NCBI RefSeq assembly: GCF_963576675.1
Contig: NC_088919.1
Location: forward strand, 49,498,501-49,562,500
Direction of reading: 5' to 3'
Length of the DNA: 64,000 nucleotides
From: Euphorbia lathyris
Lineage: Eukaryota > Streptophyta > Magnoliopsida > Malpighiales > Euphorbiaceae
Position 1 is the first letter of the stretch. The number at the start of each line of letters is the position of its first letter. Shown piece by piece: positions 22,831-33,770 of this stretch. The notes under the pieces are model-generated. The model was not told the origin of the DNA and did not search any database. It worked only from the letters and a program-made list of their open reading frames with translations. Both the position numbers and the translations under genes were made by a program.

Positions 22831-24186
22831 TCACCGGGTTTGAGCCCTATGTTCCCTGTTGACATCATCCACTTCCATGAATTCCTTTGCTATTTTCATG
22901 AGTTCGGCCACTGTGCGCGGCTTGTTGCGGATGATTTCCTCCCGCATACTCCAATCTGTGGTTCCATCTGCCATGATGTTGCGGATGCTCACGATATCCG
23001 GGTTTTGCAATCGCACCAGAATATCGTTGAATGCGACAACAAATTCCCTTAGGGAATTATAGTTCCTCTGTTTGATCTCCTTCAGCTGCCTATCCGTCAC
23101 ATCCGCTGCTTTATAGCCCACAAATTTCGCACAGAAATCCCGACTATATTGATGCCAATTGTGAATAGATTCTGCGGGTAAAGATCGAAACCAATCAGAT
23201 GCGGCTCCGCCCAAAGTTGTCGAGAATAACCTGCAAATGATGCTTTCACTCGCTCCTGCAACATCCATTAGTTCTTTGTAGTTCCTGACATGAGCCTCAG
23301 GATCAGAATTTGGATCCCCATAGTATTTAGGTATCGCGGGCGCTTTGATTCTGTGATCTGGAATGAATTCCCGCAACGAAGGGGCAAAAGGTGAATCGCT
23401 CTGGACCTCTGCTCTCGGCCTAGGCGAGTACCCCATTCGCTCCATCATGCTTCGTAATTGATCTTCTAAGTCAATATCGGGTATTCGTCGGACTTCTTCC
23501 ATCCGCTGCTGGTGAATTCTGGGTGGCATCCACCCGTCCATCGGTGTTGAGATGTGTGCCTGTTGGGGGACTAACCGCTGTCCCGTTATAGGATCAAAGT
23601 TCCATGTGTGCTCTCGCCCAGGAGTCATCAACTCCGAATGTCTGTGAGGAAAAGGTTCCACTTGCTGTAGCGGAAGAGTGCCTTGCACTCCTGGCAACGG
23701 TTGGGATGGCTGCCAGGTCGGATGTATCATCGTAATGAGATCTGGGTGCGAGTAGTTGCTCGGGTGGCTGTGTGGGTTTGTGCGACTACTCTGGCCCACT
23801 TGATTTGGCGCCTGAGATGGCTGCGGGAGGGCCGATATGACAGGGATAGTCGGTGATTGTGTTGAGATAACCACAGGTTCTTGAGGCGCAGCCGCCACAG
23901 CGGTATTGTGTTCGGCGAGGGCAGTTAGTAAATTAATCATTCGATCTCCAGCCGCCTGGCTCATGTTCGAAGCCAAGACTTGTCCTGCCATCTGCACGAA
24001 ATCACTATTGGACATTTCCATCTCAGTTTGCACTTGGACTTCCAATAAGGGACTCAATTGTCCCGAAGGACCCGATGAGCTAGGCACCACAGGCTGTGTA
24101 CTTGCAGGTTGCGAATTCGCAATCCGTCTGGAGTTCATACTGGTTGATCTAGTGGTAACGCCGGTCGTTCGTGATGGTTCTGACAT
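22831..24186 (-). CDS. Gypsy gag (capsid region)
   Basis: 451 codons from ATG 24184-24186, just after the primer-binding site. A low-complexity Pro/Gln/Ser N-terminal third is followed by the retrotransposon gag core (for example FSTTLGGAASDWFRSLP and YSRDFCAKFVGYK, about residues 315-365), typical of the Pfam Retrotrans_gag family. It ends at a TGA (22831-22833), after which the same frame continues, so the stop is probably a mutation rather than the natural gag end. Confidence 0.88.
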   Translation of the reverse strand: MSEPSRTTGVTTRSTSMNSRRIANSQPASTQPVVPSSSGPSGQLSPLLEVQVQTEMEMSNSDFVQMAGQVLASNMSQAAGDRMINLLTALAEHNTAVAAAPQEPVVISTQSPTIPVISALPQPSQAPNQVGQSSRTNPHSHPSNYSHPDLITMIHPTWQPSQPLPGVQGTLPLQQVEPFPHRHSELMTPGREHTWNFDPITGQRLVPQQAHISTPMDGWMPPRIHQQRMEEVRRIPDIDLEDQLRSMMERMGYSPRPRAEVQSDSPFAPSLREFIPDHRIKAPAIPKYYGDPNSDPEAHVRNYKELMDVAGASESIICRLFSTTLGGAASDWFRSLPAESIHNWHQYSRDFCAKFVGYKAADVTDRQLKEIKQRNYNSLREFVVAFNDILVRLQNPDIVSIRNIMADGTTDWSMREEIIRNKPRTVAELMKIAKEFMEVDDVNREHRAQTR

Positions 24187-24232
24187 GTTCTTCGCGTACC
24201 TTTAACCAAATGTTGGTAAAAAAGGTCCACCT

Positions 24233-24244
24233 TCACCGCACCAA
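24233..24244 (-). other. Primer-binding site of Tat-type element
   Basis: Minus strand TTGGTGCGGTGA directly after the 5' LTR. It has the same core as in the nested Gypsy element at 4064-4076. Confidence 0.7.
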
Positions 24245-24753
24245 TGATAACTTGCCGGATCCGATTTCATATTCTCTGCCCGAGTTACCTGCAAAACAGA
24301 ACCGGAGATAGGATCTCCGGGAAAACTCTCCGACGATCAAGTCAGTTTTTGTAAGAAGGTTGGTAATTTGACAATAGTATTGCGGGGAAAATTGTGAGCG
24401 TACCTTTTTCCCTCGTTCTTAAGGCCTTTTATAGGTGTTTTTTAGGTAACCGCCGAGGGCGGTTACTCCTTAGTGGGCCACGTTCTGAGGGCGGTTCCCC
24501 CTTTTTAGGCCATGTCCCTTTCGTGACTTTTATGGCAACGAACGTGGTTCTGAGTGGGAGTCTTGATGCTCCGTTTAGGAATTCGGGGCGGTTACTCGCT
24601 TCACCCGTTTCCGCCTATTCGGGTCCCATTCGGGGCGGTTACTCGCTCCGCCCGCTTCCTTTATTCGGGTCTCATCCGATCTTAGACCATAGGTCTAAGT
24701 ATGGGCTGGGCCTGCGAAATGAATATGACCCGGTTTAGCCTCGCGGGTCATCA
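24245..24753 (-). repeat. 5' LTR of Tat-type element
   Basis: 509 bp, direct repeat of 14789-15297. It is followed by the CTATA target duplication at 24754-24758. Confidence 0.92.
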
Positions 24754-24780
24754 CTATATAATTTAATATATATAAATCAC

Positions 24781-24957
24781 TTTATCAAAACGAATCAAAT
24801 CGAATAACGTTTTATCAAAACGAATCAAATCGAACATCGTTTTATCAAAACGAATCAAATCGAACAACGTTTTATCAAAACGAATCAAATCGAACAACGT
24901 TTTATCAAAACGAATCAAATCGAACAACGTTTTATCAAAACGAATCAAATCGAATAA
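24781..24957. repeat. 30-bp tandem repeat inside solo LTR
   Basis: Six copies of a 30-bp unit, TTTTATCAAAACGAATCAAA plus TCGAACAACG, nearly identical. It lies in the solo LTR just right of the Gypsy insertion site. The matching minus-strand ORF is a repeat artefact. Confidence 0.9.
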
Positions 24958-26625
24958 ACCGCTTTAACAAACCAACTCTTAATCAAATAAATCGCTTACA
25001 AACCAACTCGTAATCAAACAAACGTAAAACATTATAATTCAAATCATCAAACATTATCAAAACGTAATACTTGTGTGTCCATCCTCGAATTCCACCCGTG
25101 TAGCTTATCATGACATCAATCATATCAATAATCGAGATATCTCATTCATATCTCGCCTTGCCTAACGTTAGGACTACCAGCCGTGCACTCTGGCCATACC
25201 GCCCTTAGGTATGGTCTTACAGCTACTAACCCTACCCCGGGCAATCCTAGATGGACAAAACATTTTATTTATCTTTCAAACTATCACAACTCATGAAAAT
25301 CATCCAAAATAATAACAACCGCAATAACTTTCTCAATCCAAAAACAATTCGTATAAGATCATCAAATCCATTTTCTCGACCAAAATTCCAAAATACCACG
25401 ATAATAAATAATTATTCTTCACATAATCAAGATCAAAAGTATAAATATTTTAAACAATATATCTTAAACGATTTAATAAAATATATTCAAAACCACGTAA
25501 ATCATTTAAAACCGAAACTTATTTTTATCTGTCATTGAAATAGTTACGTATAACATTAATTTAGACCGAAAACACCGTTAGGCTCATTATATTCTCATAA
25601 GTTTATTTGAACTAGTTTTAAATTCAATTTCTTATACTAATTTTATATTCGACTTTATACCGACTCTACTGGATAAATATCAGTATTAGTCCTTCTATTT
25701 TCAAGGTATTTTAATTCGATAAATTAATGTCACTTAATTATTATATAAAATTAAATTTTAAATCGAACGTTTCTATTAGACTATTTATGTTCGTATCGAA
25801 ATTAAACGTACTTAAAATCATACCTATAATATTTTAACAATAATTTAAGTATAAAATTTTGTTACCGAAATGTCGTTTCTCGTCACCAAGATGTTACAGA
25901 CATCGAAATATCGGTGGTATGGTCGCCGAGATACCACTGGCGTCGAAATGTCGCCAAGATGTCACCACTGTTGAAGTTGCATATATTTTTTTTATATATG
26001 CAAAACTAGTTTCCTTTATAATATAGAACTCATTTCTCTCCCTCTCTTGTTTTTATGGTGTAAAATGTTTTCTTAATTATAAGTTTGCCCAAATTCCCTT
26101 TTTTTTTTGTAAGTATCCCTCCCATTTTATTTCCTTTTTTTATGATCTTTTTTATTTACTATCTTCTCCCCATGTAATAGACAAATAGAACTTTATATAG
26201 ATTATTATAAGGACACGTAATAGGACAAGTATCCTAATGCATGTTGCCTTTAAATAAAATTACATGAATGATTTGTTCTCCATTTAATCCAACACATATA
26301 TATACATCTATACTTAATTATTTAAATGATATAATTTAATTTGTGTTCCAACAAGTGTCTTACTAATATTTTACTAACATGCCACGAATTTTTCTTATTT
26401 ATATATATATTTTTTAAATAAAATAAAATGATATTTAATTGTAACATACAAGGGAGAGTGTATAGGAAATATTGATTTTGGTCTTCTAGTTTATTTTTTC
26501 CTTATAAAATTTACTCAAACCGTTTAATTTACACTTTAAAATATTAAACTAAACCTAATAATATTCATTATAGTCTATACCGAGATATAAAGAGTAAAAA
26601 ATTTAGACACGGATGTGACACTAAA

Positions 26626-28066
26626 TATCTTAGACATAATTAATATTTAGAACCTTTCAAAAAAAATATTTAAAAGGGTTAGAGTGACAGTTAATAATAA
26701 TTTTGACATGTCCGTTATAATCTTACATATTTAATCCTCATTTTATAATAATTTATTAAAAACTAATATTTTTAAAACTAATATTTAATTCATATTCTAT
26801 TAAAAAAATTAATCAATATTTACCTAATTTTATTTTTATTAATTTTAATATAATAATTTGAAAAAATAAATTTGTTGCTCAATGGCTTCATGCCCCTGCC
26901 AATAGTTGCAGGGATTCCTACAACAAACGTTGATTATGGCGCCTATGACACCGTAATCAGTAATTAAAATAAGAAAAAAATTTCATTACGGTGTTTAGTG
27001 CACCGTAATGATAATTTTTTTAACCATAACATATAAAAAACCCTATTTAAAGAAATATTTTCTAACCAATTCTATATTGGGAATAATTTCTTCAAATGGT
27101 ACCAAATTGGAGTTTAACCCTATACAAAATGTTTAAACACCAAATAAATGCTAGAAATCTAGGATAACAAATAGAAACTAGCGATATGCTTTACCTATAT
27201 TATGACATTAGGGATAATTATACTGTGTGTCTAGCACACCACCTCAAAATCTGATGTGATGTGGGATAGTCAATGGAATTGAAACACATGAGATTTAATT
27301 AAATTTCTTGAATAACTAAAAAGCCATTAATTGACTTTTCTTATCTCTCCTTTGCCTTTATCGTGGCCTTCCTCTTGAAACCACCACTTTCAATCTTTTT
27401 CCACTCTTTTTTTACCTGAATTTCACTTATCTTTTTTTACCTGAATTTCACTTACCTGAATTTAAGTTGGCATTTAATATTAAAAAGGCTTTTACCTGCT
27501 GACATGTAGGTTGTAATTAAAACATTGTTCATTTTAAAAAATGAATTCTCTTTCATCAATTAATAACCAACTTCCAAGAAATAATTTTTTTTCCGGATGT
27601 TTTTATTTTACATAAGAAGACGTCTTCTTTTAAGTAATTTTGTATCGGTCTAATCAATGTTATATGCATTAAATCTTAATAAATGATTATTCATTGGAAA
27701 CACGGAAAGCTTGACATTGAGAATATACAACATTAATGATGTTCTAATTAGTGGTGTTGTCCCCCTATTTATTACCTTAGAATTGTAAGCTCAATTTATA
27801 AATTCTAAGATTGTAAACTCAATTTGTAAATCCTTAGGATTCAAAATATCAATTTGTAAATCCTCAATTTTTTTTTATTTCTTTAAGCATTCATTTATTT
27901 ATAAACAATCATTAAACTTACAATCTCTATAGTTCATATATTCTAATGCCACACTAATGACAACAATAAATGTCTAATGTCATCCATTTAGATGTCGTAT
28001 TAAATACTACCCCTTCATGCAATTGATTTATACCCTCACACAAACGTAATGTAACATAACATAAAT
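26626..28066. other. AT-rich spacer with DNA-transposon fragments
   Basis: No gene seen. 26935-27015 holds ACACCGTAAT and ATTACGGTGT in inverted arrangement (small MITE-like). 27213-27430 resembles, in two separate parts, the terminal region and interior of the element ending at about 42190. 27778-27870 is a roughly 45-bp repeat (GTAAACTCAATTTGTAAATC) in three diverged copies. Confidence 0.5.
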
Positions 28067-31000
28067 ATCACTGAACAGAAAACTTTACGGAACTCAAACA
28101 TTACTAAACTGAAACATTACTGAAATGAAACATCACTGAACTCAAATATTTTGAATTGAAACATCACTCAACTGAAACATCACTGAACTGAAACATTACT
28201 GAACTAAAACATTACTAAACTAAAACATCACTGAACTGAAACATTACTAAACTGGAACATCACTAAACAGAAATATTACTGAACTCAAATATTACTGAGC
28301 TGAAACATCACGAAACTGAAACATCACTGATCTGAAACATTACTGAACTCCAACATTACTGAATTGAAACGTTACTAAACTAAAACATTACTGAACTGAA
28401 ACATCACTCAACTGAAATATTACTGAACTGAAATATCACTCAACTGAAACATAACTGAACTGAAATATTATTAAAATAAACATTACTAAACTAAAACATC
28501 ACTTAACTAAAATATTACTGAACTGAAAAATTACTGAACTGAAACGCCACTGAACTGAAGCACCACTGAACTGAAATATTACTAAACTGAAACATTACTG
28601 AACTGAAATGTCACTAAAATGAAATATTACTAAATTGAATATCACTGAATTGAAACATCACTCAACTGGAACATTAATGAACAAGAATATTACTGAACTA
28701 AAACATTACTGAATTGAAACATCATGAACTCAAATACTACTAAACTGAAACATTACTCAACTGAAACATTACTGAACTGAAACCTCACTAAACTAAAACA
28801 TTATCGAATTGAAACATTACCAAACAGAAACATTACAGAATTGAAACATTACTGAACTGAAATATTACTGAACTAAAATATCATTGAACTGAAATATTAC
28901 TGAAATGAAACATCACTAAATTGAAACATCACTCCACTGAAACATCACTGAACTGAAATATTACTAAACTAAAATATTACTGAACTGAAACACCACTGAA
29001 CTGAAATATTACTAAACTGAATATCACTGAACCAAAACATCACTGAACTAAAACATCACTAAACTAAAATATTACTAAACTGAAACCTTACTCAACTGAA
29101 ATATTACTGAACTGAAACATCATTGAACTAAAGCATTACCGAATTGAAACATTACTAAACTAAAATATTATTGAACTAAAACATCACTAAACTGAAATAT
29201 TACTGAATTGAAACATCACTAAACTGAAACATCACTGAACTGAAACATCACTGAACTGAAATATTACAAAACCGAAACATCATTAAATTGAAACATTACT
29301 GAACTAAAAGATTACTAAACCAAAACATTACTGAACTGAAACATCACTGAACTGAAACATTAATGAACTAAAATATTACTAAACTGAAATATTATTAAAC
29401 TGAAACATCACTCAACTGAAACATCACTGAACTGAAATATTACTGAACTGAAACATCACTGAACTGAAACATTAATGAACTCAAACATTACTAAACTGAA
29501 ACATTGCTAAACTGAAATAGTATTAAACTGAAACATCAGTCAACTGAAATATTACTGAACTTAAAGATTACTAAACTGAAATATTACTGAACTAAAATAT
29601 TACTAAACTCAAATATTACTGAACTGAAATATTATTAACTTCAAACATAACTAAACTCAAACATCACTCAACTGAAACATTACTGAACTCAAACATTACT
29701 AAGCTGAAACATTACTGAACTAAAATACCACTAAATTGAAACATTACTGGACTAAAATATTACTGAACTAAAACATCAGTGAACTGAAATATTACTGAAT
29801 TGAAACATCACTGAACTGAAACATTATTGAACTGAAACATTACTAAACTCAAATATTACTGAACTGAAATATTACTGAACTCAAACATAACTGAACTCAA
29901 ACATCACTCAACTGAAACATTACTGAACTGAAATATTATTAAACTGAAATATTACTAAATTGAAACATCATTCAACTGAAACATTTATAAACTGAAACAT
30001 TACTGAACTGAAACATCACTGAACTGAAATATTACCAAACTGAAACATTAATGAACTAGAACATCACTGAACTGAAATATTACTAAACTGCAACATTACT
30101 GAACTGAAACATTACTGAACTGAAACTCCACTGAACTGAAACACCACTGAATTGAAATATTACTGAACTGAAACATTACTGAAGTGAAACATCACGAAAC
30201 TGAAACATCACGAAACTGAAACATCACTGAACTGAAACATCATTAAACTGAAACATCACTTAATTGAAACATCACTGAACTAAAATATTACTAAACTGAA
30301 ACATTACTCAATCGAAACATTACTGAACTGAAACATCACTGAACTGAAACGTCACTGAATTGAAACATTACTAAACTGAAACATTACTGAACTGAAATAT
30401 TACTAAACTGAAACATCACTAAACTAAAATATAACTAAACTGAAAGATTAGTCAACTAAAACATAACTGAACTGAAACATCACTAAAATGAAATATTACT
30501 AAACTGAAACATCACTGAATTGACACATTACTGAAATTGAACATTACTAAACTAAAACATTACTGAACTGAAACACTGCTGAACTCAAACATTACTGAAT
30601 TGAAATATTACTAAACTGAAACATTACTAAATTGAATCATCTGTCAACTGAAACATTACTAAACTGAAACATCACTCAACTGAAATATTACTGAACCAAA
30701 ACATTACGGAACTAAAACATTAATGAACTCAAACATCACTGAACTCAAACATTACTGAATTGAAACATTACTGAACTAAAATATTACTGAACTGAAACAT
30801 CACTCAACTGAAACATCACTCAACTGAAATATTACTGAACTAAAACATTACTGAACTCCTACACCACTGAACGGAAAAATTACTGAACTGAAACATCACT
30901 AAACTGAAACATTACTAAACTGAATCATTACTGAAATGAAACATCAATCAACTGAAATATTACTGAACTAAAACATCATTGAACTGAAATATTACTGAAC

Positions 31001-31215
31001 TGAAACATCACTAAACTGAAACATCACTCAAATGAGATATTACTAAACTGAAATATTACTAAACTGAAACATCACTAAATTGAAATATTATTAAACGGAA
31101 TATCACTGAACCAAAACATCACTGAACCAGAACATAACTGAACTAAAACATCACAAAATTGAAACATTACTCAACTCAAACATTACTCCACTTAAACATT
31201 CTGAACTGAAATATT
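28067..31215. repeat. 16-bp minisatellite array, about 3.1 kb
   Basis: Around 195 imperfect copies of ACTGAACTGAAACATY, with common variants (AAACTGAAATATT, AACTCAAACATT). The period is well kept over the whole block. There are no introns, genes or breaks. The left edge abuts ACGTAATGTAACATAACATA, which resembles the pentamer array on the right edge. Confidence 0.92.
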
Positions 31216-31920
31216 AACGTAAAGTAGCGTGATATAGCGTAATATAACGTAATGTAACGTAACGTAGCTTAACATAATGTAACGTAACGTAACATAATGT
31301 AAAGTAAAGTAACGTAACGTAACGTAACATAAAGTAACGTAATGTAACGTAACATAATGTAACGTAACACAATATAACATAACGTAATGTAACGTAACGT
31401 AACGTAACGTAACATAACGTAACGTAATATAGCATAGCGTAACGTAACGTAACGTAACGTAACGTAACATAACGTAACGTAACGTAACGTAACTTAACTT
31501 AACGTAACCTAACCTAACCTAACCTAACCTAACCTAACCTAACCTAACATAACGTAACTTCATGCAACGTAACGTAACTTCACGCAATGTGACGTAACTT
31601 CACGTAACGTAACATAATGTAACTTAAGGTAACGTAACATAACGTAACGTAACGTGACGTGATGTAACGTAACGTGATATGATGTAACGTAACATAACGT
31701 AACGTGATGTAACGTGACGTAACGTAACGTAACATAACGTAACGTAACGTAACGTAACGTAACGTAACGTAACATGACGTAACGTAATGTTACGTAACGT
31801 AACGTAACCTAACATAACATAACGTAACATAATATAATGTAACATTACCTAAACAATCATTGAGCTTACAATCCCTAATATAACATAACGTAACATAACG
31901 TAATATAATGTAACGTAAAT
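31216..31920. repeat. AACGT pentanucleotide array
   Basis: A 5-bp repeat, TAACG with variants TAACA, TAATG and TGACG, for about 700 bp. A homogeneous block of CCTAA repeats lies at 31506-31548. Minus-strand frames rich in Tyr-Val-Thr-Leu come from the repeat and are not genes. Confidence 0.92.
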
Positions 31921-31926
31921 TAACAC

Positions 31927-33252
31927 TGTTGGTCCCTTGTTTAGTTGCAAGTATAGTTCCAAGGGGGGTTAGGAACTATTTAAACTTTTTTTGTAATTTA
32001 GGCAGACTTCTTTTTCTAAAGAAAAAGGTTGAACAGCGGCGCTGAGTAAACAGTAAGATACTGGCTTAGTCAACAGGTGACTAGGTCAGTTTCTTAGCTT
32101 GAGTCAGGAGATAGCACTTAGAGTCTATTCCTGAGCTCAGACGTTCAATGCGCACAACTCAACTTGACCTCTTTACTTGGTCAGTTTTGATTATTTAAAG
32201 CAACCAATATAAATAAGGAGTTAAGGTAAGAAATACTTCACTCAGCAGATTTATCCAGGTTCGGCTTCTTCTAAGCCCACGTCCTGTCCCCGGAACACAT
32301 TCCGAGATTTCAAATACTCTACTGAGCTCTTTAAAGGTAGAGCCTCAAACCTTTTACAATATCAGCAATTGAGTATGACAAGAGTACCTTCCTCTATACT
32401 TCTACTCAATCCTAATCTCTCCGCTGAGTACTTAAAACCGAGTACTCAGCCTCTCCTTTCTATCTCTAGAAATGATAAGTGTTTTGTCCTAATACAAAGA
32501 TGTGCTAAGACACTTTAGACGATTTAACAATCCCTCTAGACTTTTACACAGATATGAGAAATGTAGTGTAAGAATTTGCTTTGCTTCTTGCTTGCAGAAC
32601 TTGTGTAGAAATTTGGTCAGCGTAACTGCTTGATCAAGTTATGTGTATTGTGAAGCTTGTGATGGCACTATTTATGGAGACGTCTGGGTCGTCGGTCATT
32701 TCGAATTTCGAAATAACCGTTGGAGGGAAACAGCTATGTGTCGTTGTCATCCTGACTTGTACAGAGCTCTCGGCCAATCACAATCGTGTATCTTCTGTCC
32801 TCGGTCAGCTCAGCAGATGGTCTCTCCTTTTATGGTAAAGTCAACTGGACAACATACTGTGTCGTCTGAACTTTGCTAAAAGAGGAAACACTTTGTCTGG
32901 AAGTTTTCCTTTGCCAGCTGCTATCTTGTACGCTTTGTCGAGACTACTCAGCAGCTTCATCTTGAAGTTGTTCCCGAAGGTCTTCTAGATCATTCCGATT
33001 GCTGAGTTGCGTTTTGAACAAAAACGGCAACGTCTTGACATACGCGGGCCGAGTGTACTGAGTTGTTTGACTTGGGCCTTGGCTTCCGTAATGGGCTTGG
33101 GCCTTTCGATTCTTATGTTTTATAATATTTTAACTCAACATTGAACAAACACATTAGTAGAATTAAATCAAAGCATTTAAACTTAGTGTGTTTAGAATAT
33201 GTATATATATCAATTTTGTCAAATCAAAATTATGTGGAAAGGTGTTTCAACA
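31927..33252 (-). mobile_element. 3' LTR of SIRE-like Copia element
   Basis: 1,326 bp, TGTTG...CAACA, same family and length as 934-2259. The minus-strand polypurine tract immediately upstream (33253-33269, AATGGGGGAGTTTG on that strand) identifies it as the 3' LTR. The interior continues to about 36396. Confidence 0.9.
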
Positions 33253-33269
33253 AACTCCCCCATTTTGAT
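33253..33269 (-). other. Polypurine tract of SIRE-like element
   Basis: Minus strand reads ATCAAAATGGGGGAGTTT against the LTR edge, the plus-strand DNA primer site. It confirms minus-strand orientation. Confidence 0.8.
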
Positions 33270-33770
33270 ATTGGCAAAACTATTCAGCAAGGAACTCAGT
33301 ATGAGCTCCCCCATGATAGTTGACCTAATATACTTTAGCAAACTCTCCCGTAAGGGTTGAGCTACTGACTTAGTTTTACTTAAAACATTTAAGGATTTAA
33401 ATGAGTAAGTCTAAGGTCAGTTTTTAGGTATAGGTCAGCTATATCACATATTCTATTTACTCAGTGTTAAGCGGAAGTTTTAGACATATAGAGCGCGCTG
33501 AGTAATTTGTTGTTCAATGAGTTCTTATCAGAATGTTTCATAAGTACATAGGTTAATGTCAAACATGTTATCAGCATATCATTTAGTCAATAAATATTAT
33601 ACAAATGAAGATACATAATAACTCAGTACTTAATAGCATATATCATAACTCAGTATTGGAATAAGAAAAGTAAGTATGATATATATTGAAAGAAGTCAGC
33701 AAGTACATAGTAAAAGAAATAAACTAGACAAATAGATTACACTGATACTGCCTAAGTTATGCTAGCCTAT

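Larger units (their letters stand above)
14789..24753 (-). mobile_element. Tat-type Ty3/Gypsy element with antisense gene
   Basis: 9,965 bp bounded by 509-bp LTRs (14789-15297 and 24245-24753), both TGATAACTTGCC...GGGTCATCA, with a perfect CTATA target duplication (14784-14788 and 24754-24758). Minus-strand order: 5' LTR, primer site, gag, protease, RT, RNase H, a second RNase H, integrase, then a plus-strand intron-containing gene, polypurine tract and 3' LTR. The second (archaeal-like) RNase H before integrase is a known mark of the plant Tat lineage. By eye the two LTRs differ at about 14 sites (near 3%), indicating a fairly recent insertion. Confidence 0.93.
14463..26620. mobile_element. 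Solo LTR (TGTCAC...GTGACA family), split by a Gypsy insertion
   Basis: The left piece (14463-14788) starts TGTCACACCCGACCC. The right piece (24759-26620) ends GACACGGATGTGACA. Flanking bases 14458-14462 and 26621-26625 are both CTAAA, a perfect 5-bp target duplication. Removing the Gypsy element and its duplication leaves 2,188 bp, almost the length of the related solo LTR at 38675-40865 (2,191 bp). Both share the block around TTCCACYCGTGTAGCTTATC and ATCGAGATATCTCATTCATA. No interior of this family is present, so it is a solo LTR left by recombination. Confidence 0.9.

Noticed and set aside
24763..24948. Minus-strand repeat protein (KTLFDLIRFD units)
   Set aside because: Translation of a 30-bp non-coding tandem repeat inside an LTR.
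28067..31215. Centromeric satellite
   Set aside because: A 16-bp period is far from the typical 150-180-bp plant centromere monomer, and the array is short and single in this window.
31506..31548. Interstitial telomere
   Set aside because: CCTAA units differ from the plant CCCTAAA repeat and are embedded in an AACGT array of the same period.
31192..31845. Minus-strand frames rich in Tyr-Val-Thr-Leu
   Set aside because: Direct product of the AACGT pentamer array; no protein-like composition.
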